Below, piece after piece: positions 1-4,562 of a stretch of DNA of 5,042 nt. The stretch is taken from positions 1 through 5,042 of the forward strand of contig CAZKBV010000087.1 of the NCBI GenBank assembly GCA_964551215.1, in the 5' to 3' direction. Below the pieces are notes generated by a model, which saw only the letters and a list, made by a program, of their open reading frames with translations, did not search any database and was not told the origin of the DNA. The stretch is from JAFLUQ01 sp964551215. Its GTDB lineage: Bacteria > Bacillota > Clostridia > UMGS1883. How positions within the stretch are numbered: the stretch's first letter is position 1; the number at the start of each line of letters is the position of its first letter. Both the position numbers and the translations under genes were made by a program.

Positions 1-7
1 TTTTTTC

Positions 8-36
8 GGAAGCGTTGTTATTATATCACCGCTTCC
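8..36. repeat. Inverted repeat bracketing the -10 box, possible operator
   Basis: GGAAGCG (8-14) and CGCTTCC (30-36) form a perfect 7-bp inverted repeat with 15 bases between, so the arms lie 22 bp apart, about two helical turns, on either side of the TATAAT box of the leftward promoter. That geometry suits a dimeric repressor. On the plus strand the same hairpin is followed by a short C/T run, so a weak terminator for a rightward gene is the alternative, but no rightward gene ends here within the window. Confidence 0.45.
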
Positions 37-49
37 CCCTTTTTGTCAA
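20..49 (-). promoter_or_regulatory. Consensus vegetative promoter reading left, out of the window
   Basis: On the minus strand a perfect TTGACA -35 box (49 to 44) is followed after 18 bases by a perfect TATAAT -10 box (25 to 20). Transcription would start around 13-14 and leave the window leftward, so the driven gene is not visible. The match to the major vegetative sigma-factor consensus is seen directly; activity is inferred. The spacer is one base longer than the 17-base optimum. Confidence 0.75.
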
Positions 50-83
50 TACCCTTTTTTTACTTTTTTTCCGGAGGGTATAG

Positions 84-116
84 GAAACGGGTCCCGGTTT
101 CCCGAAGACCCGTTTC
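84..116 (-). terminator. Stem-loop after the lectin gene, terminator-like but without a U tract
   Basis: Fourteen bases past the stop codon of the large minus-strand gene, GAAACGGGTC and GACCCGTTTC form a perfect 10-bp stem. Read on the minus strand, the loop contains CGG-GAAA-CCG, a short inner stem capped by a GNRA-type tetraloop. No run of U follows the stem in the minus-strand transcript (it continues CTATACCC), so this is not a canonical intrinsic terminator. It may be a 3' end-stabilising hairpin or a weak terminator. Confidence 0.5.
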
Positions 117-130
117 AAAACCGCAATCCC

Positions 131-3100
131 TTATTCCGCCGGTCTGAAAATCCACTTTGTGGCATACGCAAAGCTCTTTTGGCGAACCGCTGTTCCGTCA
201 TAAGAAGCATAAAGGCCGCTGTTTACATTTTTAATGTAATAATAGTTGCCAACCTTCTCAAGAGCCCAAGCTTGGCTTGCCGCTCCGTTTTTCTGAGAAA
301 CGCATACCCTGATATTTTCATCCGTAGAATTATTTGACACATCTATAACGCTTTCGCCGTCCTTGTTTACAACAACGAAGCCGTTTTCGCCGTCCTCCAT
401 AGTCCAAATCTGTCCGCTAAGACCCTCATTGCGCTCAACGCCGAGAGTACCGTCACGTTCAATTGTAAGAACGGAATTTGTGCCGTAAATCGCAACTCTG
501 AAAGAGCCGTCAATCTTTTTATTAACCTTTACGGGCGTATTGGGGTCAATATTAGATACAATAGTAACCTCATCGCCGGAAATTTCCCACATTGTAGCGG
601 CATCCTTGCTTCTCTGCTCAAGGCTGCCGTTATTAAGCGTAAGGTAAAGGCCGCTCATAACGCTTTTAATATAATAGCCTTCGCCGCTCTGTTCGAGAAT
701 CCACGCCTGATTGCTGCCGTCGTTGCCTTCCCAAACGCCTATCTGAGCGCCCTCGTCCATAGACTGTCCGGAAACGTCCAAGAAAAGCTCCGTGCCAACA
801 TTCTGAAGAGCGTCGCCATTGGAATTTGCCCCCCGAACCCAACGCTGATTCTTTTTTGAGGAGGACTTTTCAACCAAAAGCGTAGCACCGTCTGAGCCTA
901 CGGCAAGTGCCTGTTCTGTGCCGAATACGCTGATTTTAAATTCGCCGGCTATAACGGTACCGTTGCCGCCGCTGATAACAGCCTCAGCGTTGGGATCGGC
1001 GATAACCCACTTTGTGGCGCTGCCCTTGCTTCTCTGCTCAATGCTGCCGCCGTTGGCCGTAAGATAAAGGCCGCTCATTGAGCTTCTTATATAGTAACCG
1101 TCGCCCTCAAGCTCCAAGCTCCAAGACTGGTTGTCGCCGCCGTTGCCTTCCCACACAAGGATCTGTCCGCCCTCGTCGTAGGATTGCCCGGAAACGTCCA
1201 TAAAGTAGGATGTTCCCTTATTTTTAATTCCGGTTCCGTCCAAAGTCCATATCTGCTTGGAATCCTTGGTGTTGCCGCCGAGGCTGAGAGTCATATTGTC
1301 CGAGCCTACCGTAAGCACGGTTGCCGTGCCGTACTTTGCTATTATAAATTCACCGGAAACATTGCTCATATTGGCGTAATTTGAGGTAGAAGCCGCCGCG
1401 CCGCCGATAACGGCCTCAGCGTTGGGATCGGCGATAACCCACTTTGTGGCGCTGCCCTTGCTTCTCTGCTCAATGCTGCCGCCGTTGGCCGTAAGATAAA
1501 GGCCGCTCATTGAGCTTCTTATATAGTAACCGTCGCCCTCAAGCTCCAAGCTCCAAGACTGGTTGTCGCCGCCGTTGCCTTCCCACACAAGGATCTGTCC
1601 GCCCTCGTCGTAGGATTGCCCGGAAACGTCCATAAAGTAGGATGTTCCCTTATTTTTAATTCCGGTTCCGTCCAAAGTCCATATCTGCTTGGAATCCTTG
1701 GTGTTGCCGCCGAGGCTGAGAGTCATATTGTCCGAGCCTACCGTAAGCACATTTGTCGTGCCGTACTGGGCGATTACAAATTCACCGGAAACATTGCTCA
1801 TATTGGGATAGTTGGAGGTTCCGGAGACCGCTCCGCCGCCCGTGCCGGTATAAACCTCTACCTCGGCAACGGATGCCCAGCTTCCCGTTGTGGAGCCGTT
1901 CACGCTGATTTTCACATAACGAGCCTCGACTCCGGCGCCGATATATTCCATCGTGCCGCCGTTTTCTACGCTCTGTCCGTCATAAAGATTTGTATACGCG
2001 TTTCCGTCGGCGGAAACCGCAACGCCGAATTTAATCGCGCGTCCGTCATCGTAAGGCTTCATCTGTACGCCTACGCAGGAAACGGGAATAACGGAGCCAA
2101 GATCAATAATCGCGTTCGCGCTTCCTTCAGCCGCCCAAACGGAGCTGCTGTTGCCGTCGGCGATATTTCCTCCGGGATTTTCGGCTTCCGGCTCCGAGGA
2201 CGCCTTTACCATAGAACCGCTGATGCTTACTTTTGTGCCGGAAGCCGCGGCAATCTTTCCGCCTGCCGCAACAGCGCTGTTGGAATCGGCTTTTCCGGGA
2301 GTGTATATTTCACATTCAAGCAAGCTGTTCCATGTGCTGGCCGTATTTCCGTGGCTCTTTATTTTTACGTATCTCGCCTGCTGATTTACTTCGTGTACCT
2401 CATAGAACTCGCCCTTCGCGCTGCCCGAAAAAACAGAAGTGTAATTTGAGCCGTCGGAAGAAATCTCAATTTCATAGCTTGCGCTTCTTTCTTCCCACTT
2501 CCACCATGCCATTTTAATTTCGGTAATCATCATGGACGAACCCAAATCGGCAACAAGCTCGCCGTCGCCGTCGCAGGCCCAGCGCGTTCCGGTGTCGCCG
2601 TCAAAGGCGCTACGGCCGGGATTTTCCGATTGCGGCTCCGACGCGGAATCTATTATTATGTTTACCGGCGTTACCTTCACGGTTTCAACCGTAGTCTGGT
2701 CGCTTCCTCCGACTATACCCGCAACGGTTTCCTCGGCCGCGCTCCAGTCAAGCTGATAGGAGGTGGGAACGGTAATCGGGGGCAGATTGCCCGACGTAAT
2801 TGCGGACGCAATCGTAGAAAGCACCGCCGCGTCGGTAACGGCGTCCTTTATAACGCCTCTTGAGGAAATAACAGCCACCTTCGTGTTGCTGTCATAGAAC
2901 ACGGTTTGACCCACGATATCCTTGCCAAGGTCGGTAACGGGAACCATGGTTTCATCGCCGGACTCATAGGGAGCGGCGCTGAAGGAATATCCTCTGCCGT
3001 TAAGGGTATAAGTTCCGCTTCCGCTACGGACGGCCAGCTTTTTCTCGACGCCGAAGCTTATTTCCGTAACTCCGGAGGCCGAATCATAGCTTACCGTACC

Positions 3101-3328
3101 GTTAAGAAGCTGCGCAACGGAGCGCAGAGGAACAAACATCACTCCGTCAACCTCCGCGGGAGCCACGGCGATGTTACAAAGAGTATTGTTCGCAACGGCC
3201 CTCGTACTGCCGACCATAAGAGCGACATTGTTGTTAAGTACGATTCCGTACTCGGCGGCGGACACGTTTATCCCTATGCATCCAATCGCCATAGTCAGAA
3301 CCGTCAAAAGGCAAAGTACCTTTTTCAT
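131..3328 (-). CDS. Secreted multi-domain carbohydrate-binding protein (Cu-amine-oxidase-N-like, two discoidin, four ricin-type modules)
   Basis: This is a probable surface or secreted glycan-binding protein; its ligand cannot be read from the sequence. Residues 1-25 are a signal peptide (MKK, hydrophobic core, VSAA before E26). Residues 28-160 resemble the copper amine oxidase N-terminal-like domain (VPLRSVAQLL motif at 66-75). Residues 220-343 and 366-494 are F5/8 type C (discoidin) domains, each ending in ARYVKI...EVY-like strands. Four beta-trefoil ricin-type modules follow at about 514-634, 658-778, 794-917 and 941-1062. Each has two QxW motifs (Q548/W550, Q590/W592 in the first) and a third Trp (W630), as expected for three trefoil lobes. 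Modules one and two are nearly identical. No hydrolase domain, LPXTG or SLH anchor is seen. The AIGC at 14-17 is a poor lipobox, so signal peptidase I cleavage is favoured. The start is supported by AAGGAGGG ten bases upstream and by the signal peptide. The gene has its own promoter. Confidence 0.9.
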   Translation of the reverse strand: MKKVLCLLTVLTMAIGCIGINVSAAEYGIVLNNNVALMVGSTRAVANNTLCNIAVAPAEVDGVMFVPLRSVAQLLNGTVSYDSASGVTEISFGVEKKLAVRSGSGTYTLNGRGYSFSAAPYESGDETMVPVTDLGKDIVGQTVFYDSNTKVAVISSRGVIKDAVTDAAVLSTIASAITSGNLPPITVPTSYQLDWSAAEETVAGIVGGSDQTTVETVKVTPVNIIIDSASEPQSENPGRSAFDGDTGTRWACDGDGELVADLGSSMMITEIKMAWWKWEERSASYEIEISSDGSNYTSVFSGSAKGEFYEVHEVNQQARYVKIKSHGNTASTWNSLLECEIYTPGKADSNSAVAAGGKIAAASGTKVSISGSMVKASSEPEAENPGGNIADGNSSSVWAAEGSANAIIDLGSVIPVSCVGVQMKPYDDGRAIKFGVAVSADGNAYTNLYDGQSVENGGTMEYIGAGVEARYVKISVNGSTTGSWASVAEVEVYTGTGGGAVSGTSNYPNMSNVSGEFVIAQYGTTNVLTVGSDNMTLSLGGNTKDSKQIWTLDGTGIKNKGTSYFMDVSGQSYDEGGQILVWEGNGGDNQSWSLELEGDGYYIRSSMSGLYLTANGGSIEQRSKGSATKWVIADPNAEAVIGGAAASTSNYANMSNVSGEFIIAKYGTATVLTVGSDNMTLSLGGNTKDSKQIWTLDGTGIKNKGTSYFMDVSGQSYDEGGQILVWEGNGGDNQSWSLELEGDGYYIRSSMSGLYLTANGGSIEQRSKGSATKWVIADPNAEAVISGGNGTVIAGEFKISVFGTEQALAVGSDGATLLVEKSSSKKNQRWVRGANSNGDALQNVGTELFLDVSGQSMDEGAQIGVWEGNDGSNQAWILEQSGEGYYIKSVMSGLYLTLNNGSLEQRSKDAATMWEISGDEVTIVSNIDPNTPVKVNKKIDGSFRVAIYGTNSVLTIERDGTLGVERNEGLSGQIWTMEDGENGFVVVNKDGESVIDVSNNSTDENIRVCVSQKNGAASQAWALEKVGNYYYIKNVNSGLYASYDGTAVRQKSFAYATKWIFRPAE
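981..1318 (-). repeat. Tandem lectin-module duplication, copy encoding the second ricin-type module
   Basis: This 338-base stretch is identical, base for base, to 1413-1750, with an offset of 432 bp (144 codons). It encodes residues 671-783 or so of the large binding protein. Outside the identical core the repeat continues with scattered differences: a synonymous change at 980 versus 1412, and several changes at 1319-1380 versus 1751-1812. Confidence 0.95.
1413..1750 (-). repeat. Tandem lectin-module duplication, copy encoding the first ricin-type module
   Basis: This is the partner of 981-1318 and encodes about residues 527-639. The protein is identical over 527-641 versus 671-785. The preceding residues differ slightly (VIAQYGTTN versus IIAKYGTAT), so the edges have diverged while the core has not. 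Confidence 0.95.
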
Positions 3329-3338
3329 AATTAAAAAT

Positions 3339-3346
3339 CCCTCCTT
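3339..3346 (-). promoter_or_regulatory. Ribosome binding site of the large binding protein
   Basis: AAGGAGGG on the minus strand lies ten bases before the ATG at 3328. This strong match to the anti-Shine-Dalgarno sequence fixes the start in front of the signal peptide. Confidence 0.85.
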
Positions 3347-3354
3347 AGAATTTG

Positions 3355-3389
3355 GGGAGCCGGACGCTCCCGTTATGCCAAAGCATAAC
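3355..3389 (-). promoter_or_regulatory. Two adjacent stem-loops in the mRNA leader
   Basis: In the predicted leader of the large binding protein, GTTATGC and GCATAAC (3372-3378 and 3383-3389) form a perfect 7-bp stem with a 4-base loop. Immediately after, GGGAGC and GCTCCC (3355-3360 and 3366-3371) form a 6-bp stem with a 5-base loop. The first would start only a few bases from the predicted mRNA 5' end. No U tract follows, so 5' stabilisation is more likely than attenuation. The pairing is seen directly; the function is inferred. Confidence 0.6.
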
Positions 3390-3399
3390 CTATAGCTTT

Positions 3400-3428
3400 A
3401 TTATATAGCTTTTTTGCCAATTTGTAAA
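3400..3428 (-). promoter_or_regulatory. Vegetative promoter of the large binding protein
   Basis: On the minus strand TTTACA (3428-3423), 17 bases and TATAAT (3405-3400) make a near-consensus promoter, giving a start near 3393 and a leader of about 65 bases. Two direct copies of TATAGCT on the plus strand (3391-3397 and 3404-3410), 13 bp apart, overlap and flank the -10 box. They could be a regulator site, though in AT-rich DNA this may be chance. Confidence 0.75.
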
Positions 3429-3445
3429 TAGGAAAAAAATTTTTA

Positions 3446-3480
3446 GTAAAAATGTATAAAAATCTATTCAAAATTTTTAC
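3446..3480 (-). terminator. Weak AT-rich candidate terminator after the small-gene cluster
   Basis: GTAAAAAT and ATTTTTAC (3473-3480 and 3446-3453) can pair around a 19-base loop. The minus-strand transcript then reads TAAAAA followed by seven U. The stem is all A/U except one G-C pair, overlaps the stop codon at 3477-3479, and has a large loop, so it is a weak candidate. It is, however, the only one between the cluster and the promoter at 3400-3428. Confidence 0.3.
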
Positions 3481-3689
3481 ATTATTCCCATAATAAAAAG
3501 GTACCCTAACGCCGCAAGAAGGATATAATCGTCGCTACCCTCAAAAAACAGCATCGCAATTATCCCCAAAAGTATATAATCGTCTGTTTTCAAATCTCCC
3601 AGCTTCTTTAAAATTCCGGGAAGCTCCGCCTTTCGGTTTACGTAGGGCGGAGGGGGAGAAAAAAACGGATTCATGCTTCTGCTCTGCAT
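3477..3689 (-). CDS. Small membrane-type protein with a 17-residue hydrophobic tandem repeat, function unknown
   Basis: This 70-residue protein was not recognised by name. The N-terminus is polar and proline-rich (SPPPP at 11-15), residues 20-35 are a basic helix-like stretch, and the C-terminal half is two consecutive 17-residue units that both begin DDYILL (36-52 and 53-69). Each unit has a hydrophobic core of about 12-16 residues, short for a full membrane span, so a hairpin or an interfacial helix pair is possible. It is the last gene of a minus-strand cluster, nine bases after the previous stop. AGGGGG (3700-3695) overlaps the upstream TAG stop and lies five bases from the ATG, suggesting translational coupling. 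M6 is an alternative start but has no clear ribosome binding site. Small DDYILL-like proteins occur widely in Clostridia (general recollection, not checked). Confidence 0.75.
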   Translation of the reverse strand: MQSRSMNPFFSPPPPYVNRKAELPGILKKLGDLKTDDYILLGIIAMLFFEGSDDYILLAALGYLFIMGIM

Positions 3690-3698
3690 ATTTTCCCC

Positions 3699-4031
3699 CT
3701 AAAAAAGCTTCATATCCTTGCCCAACTTCCCAAGCTGCATCATTCTTAGCAGAGCCACGGCTCCGTCCACATAAGGAGCGCGTTTTTCGCTGAGGAAGGG
3801 CTTGATTGCCATAAGCAGCCTCGTTCTGTTGTCTCCGCTCATGTCCGGCAGCCTAAGTCCGCTTTGCGAAGCCGGATTTTCGCTCTGCGCCGATGCGGCC
3901 GCCGCAGGGGAAGGCGTCGGAGGGGAAGGCTGTGACGGAGTCTGCCCTCCCAGCGCGCTCGCTATGGCCGTCAGCTTGCTCATCGTCTCGGGATCATTCA
4001 GCATTGACGCTATCTGTTCTTCCAGATTCAT
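3699..4031 (-). CDS. Small helical protein with a Pro/Ser/Ala-rich linker, function unknown
   Basis: This 110-residue protein has no recognised function. Residues 1-27 are a predicted helix with alternating acidic and hydrophobic residues (IASMLNDPETMSKL), 29-58 are a low-complexity linker rich in Pro, Ser, Ala and Gln, and 68-107 are a basic amphipathic region containing LLMAIKPFLSEKR. There is no signal peptide or membrane span, so it is probably cytoplasmic. The ends look folded and the linker disordered. It is the middle gene of the cluster, 25 bases after the upstream stop. AAAGGG four bases before the ATG, or GGGGGA further up, can serve as ribosome binding site. The pattern LLxAIKPxLSxxR recalls uncharacterised small clostridial proteins that are often neighbours of DDYILL-type proteins (recollection, unverified). 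A link to sporulation is conceivable but not shown. Confidence 0.75.
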   Translation of the reverse strand: MNLEEQIASMLNDPETMSKLTAIASALGGQTPSQPSPPTPSPAAAASAQSENPASQSGLRLPDMSGDNRTRLLMAIKPFLSEKRAPYVDGAVALLRMMQLGKLGKDMKLF

Positions 4032-4056
4032 TGTTCCCTTTCCCCCGTTTCTCCGC

Positions 4057-4332
4057 TTATCCCTTGCTCAGTACGGACGCGAGCTGTTTTGCCGCCTGAG
4101 GATTTTTCGCCAGCTCCTCCATAAGCTTCGCCTGCCGGTCGGTGCTTATGGGAAGCCCCTCTATAGGCTTTCCTTCCTTCAGCTTTTTAAGCGTTTCCCG
4201 CCCCTCGGGAGTATTTACAAAGGCCCTTGCCTTTGCCGCCGCGTCGCTAAGCTCCTTTGGATTCATATTTTTCAGCATTGAAAATATATCCTGCATATTG
4301 TCCGCCTTTCCGGGGCCGGACTTGGGCCCCAT
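4057..4332 (-). CDS. Small charged helical protein, first gene of the three-gene cluster, function unknown
   Basis: This 91-residue, mostly helical and lysine-rich protein has no recognised family. Visible elements are MQDIFSMLKNMNPKEL (13-28), a TPEGRETLKKLKEGKPIEGLP segment (41-61) and a C-terminal helix LMEELAKNPQAAKQLASVLSKG. There is no signal peptide or membrane span. The start is uncertain. The ATG at 4332 has only a poor ribosome binding site (GCGGAAA), whereas Met13 (ATG beginning at 4296) is preceded after five bases by AAAGGCGG, one mismatch from AAAGGAGG. A 79-residue product is therefore plausible and removes a glycine/proline-rich leader. Its SML-N-pE pattern resembles the N-terminus of the next gene's product, hinting at a shared interaction style or distant relationship. 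Transcription probably starts near 4379 from the promoter at 4386-4414. Confidence 0.75.
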   Translation of the reverse strand: MGPKSGPGKADNMQDIFSMLKNMNPKELSDAAAKARAFVNTPEGRETLKKLKEGKPIEGLPISTDRQAKLMEELAKNPQAAKQLASVLSKG

Positions 4333-4369
4333 TTGTTTTCCGCTATATAATATGGCTTTGCGGTTAAGG

Positions 4370-4398
4370 TTGACACTTAAAAATTATTATGGTATAAT
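4370..4398 (+). promoter_or_regulatory. Consensus extended -10 promoter (P1) upstream of the phosphodiesterase gene
   Basis: TTGACA (4370-4375), 17 bases, TGG (4390-4392) and TATAAT (4393-4398): both hexamers, the spacing and the extended -10 TGn motif match consensus. Transcription would start near 4405, giving a leader of about 158 bases that includes the whole stem-loop block before the ribosome binding site. Such a perfect promoter should be strong and constitutive unless limited by leader structure or by the overlapping leftward promoter. Confidence 0.85.
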
Positions 4399-4414
4399 AA
4401 ACGCAATGAGTCAA
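4386..4414 (-). promoter_or_regulatory. Leftward promoter of the small-gene cluster, overlapping P1
   Basis: On the minus strand TTGACT (4414-4409), 17 bases and CATAAT (4391-4386) each differ from consensus at one position. The start would be near 4379, about 47 bases before the first ATG. Its -10 box lies inside the spacer of P1 and its -35 box lies downstream of the P1 -10 box, so the two promoters cannot be occupied together. A second -10-like sequence, CATATTATA (4354-4346), resembles sporulation-type -10 boxes but has no convincing -35 partner. Confidence 0.55.
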
Positions 4415-4426
4415 ACGCAATGAGTC
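4399..4426. repeat. Perfect 14-bp tandem duplication
   Basis: AAACGCAATGAGTC occurs twice head to tail (4399-4412 and 4413-4426), directly after the P1 -10 box. The junction AGTC|AA is what creates the TTGACT -35 box of the leftward promoter; after the second copy the same position reads AGTCTT instead. Confidence 0.95.
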
Positions 4427-4527
4427 TTGCGGGGCAAGACTTTAATGGCTACGCCATTACCGCGCTATGCGCGGTTGCGTAATTGACGGCTTCGCAAACG
4501 AGCCAATGCAAGCAAGCATTTTTGCTC
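4423..4527. repeat. Block of five almost contiguous stem-loops, REP/MITE-like or structured leader RNA
   Basis: Five hairpins follow one another with almost no spacer. 4423-4441 has an 8-bp stem AGTCTTGC with loop GGG; 4443-4459 has a 7-bp stem TAATGGC with loop TAC; 4460-4474 has a 6-bp stem CCGCGC with loop TAT; 4475-4497 has a 5-bp stem TTGCG with a 13-base loop; 4500-4527 has an imperfect stem (GAGC, then AATGC/GCATT) with loop AAGCAA. The first three have perfect stems and three-base loops, far more than chance. No open reading frame with a credible start lies here. The block matches no riboswitch I know. It most resembles dispersed palindromic repeats of bacterial intergenic regions, lying in the phosphodiesterase leader. 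Confidence 0.8.
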
Positions 4528-4528
4528 A

Positions 4529-4537
4529 TGGTATAAT
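4529..4537 (+). promoter_or_regulatory. Second extended -10 element (P2), no -35 box
   Basis: TGGTATAAT is an extended -10 element identical to that of P1, but no TTGACA-like sequence is found 16-18 bases upstream (the region lies in the last stem-loop). If active, transcription would start near 4544, just two or three bases before the ribosome binding site, giving a leader of about 19 bases that bypasses all the stem-loops. Confidence 0.4.
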
Positions 4538-4545
4538 GTAACGGC

Positions 4546-4553
4546 AAAGGAGG
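4546..4553 (+). promoter_or_regulatory. Ribosome binding site of the phosphodiesterase gene
   Basis: AAAGGAGG lies nine bases before the ATG at 4563 and is a full match to the Shine-Dalgarno consensus, which fixes the start. Confidence 0.9.
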
Positions 4554-4562
4554 CGCGTCATA

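Larger units (their letters stand above)
4389..4537 (+). repeat. 10-bp direct repeat ATGGTATAAT bounding the stem-loop block
   Basis: ATGGTATAAT is present at 4389-4398 and again at 4528-4537, with 129 bases between that hold the 14-bp tandem repeat and the stem-loops. Similarity continues past both copies with small gaps (AAACG-CAATGAG versus GTAACGGCAAAGGAG). The repeat contains a full extended -10 box. It may be a target-site duplication from insertion of a palindromic element, or a promoter-region duplication. Confidence 0.7.

Noticed and set aside
8..44. Intrinsic terminator for a rightward gene
   Set aside because: The stem is only 7 bp with a 15-base loop, C residues intervene before the short T run, and the same bases form a perfect leftward promoter.
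1616..2449. Plus-strand open frame of 277 codons, and a shorter one at 1184-1384
   Set aside because: Both are antisense to the large binding-protein gene. Their near-identical starts only reflect the 432-bp duplication, and no ribosome binding site or recognisable domain is seen.
3277..3280. Lipoprotein signal (AIGC, residues 14-17) in the large binding protein
   Set aside because: The position three before the Cys is Ala rather than Leu-like, and a good signal peptidase I site (VSAA-E) follows at residue 25, so lipid attachment is less likely.
2151..3395. Several further plus-strand open frames of 74-142 codons
   Set aside because: They lie antisense to a clearly real gene with a signal peptide and known domains, overlap each other, and have biased low-complexity compositions.
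3802..4423. Plus-strand open frames of 159, 68 and 93 codons over the small-gene cluster
   Set aside because: They are antisense to three tightly spaced minus-strand genes with ribosome binding sites; the plus-strand frames lack such sites and show no domain.
4399..4527. CRISPR array or known riboswitch
   Set aside because: The repeats are a single 14-bp tandem pair without spacers, and the stem-loops differ from each other in sequence. No conserved riboswitch core was recognised.
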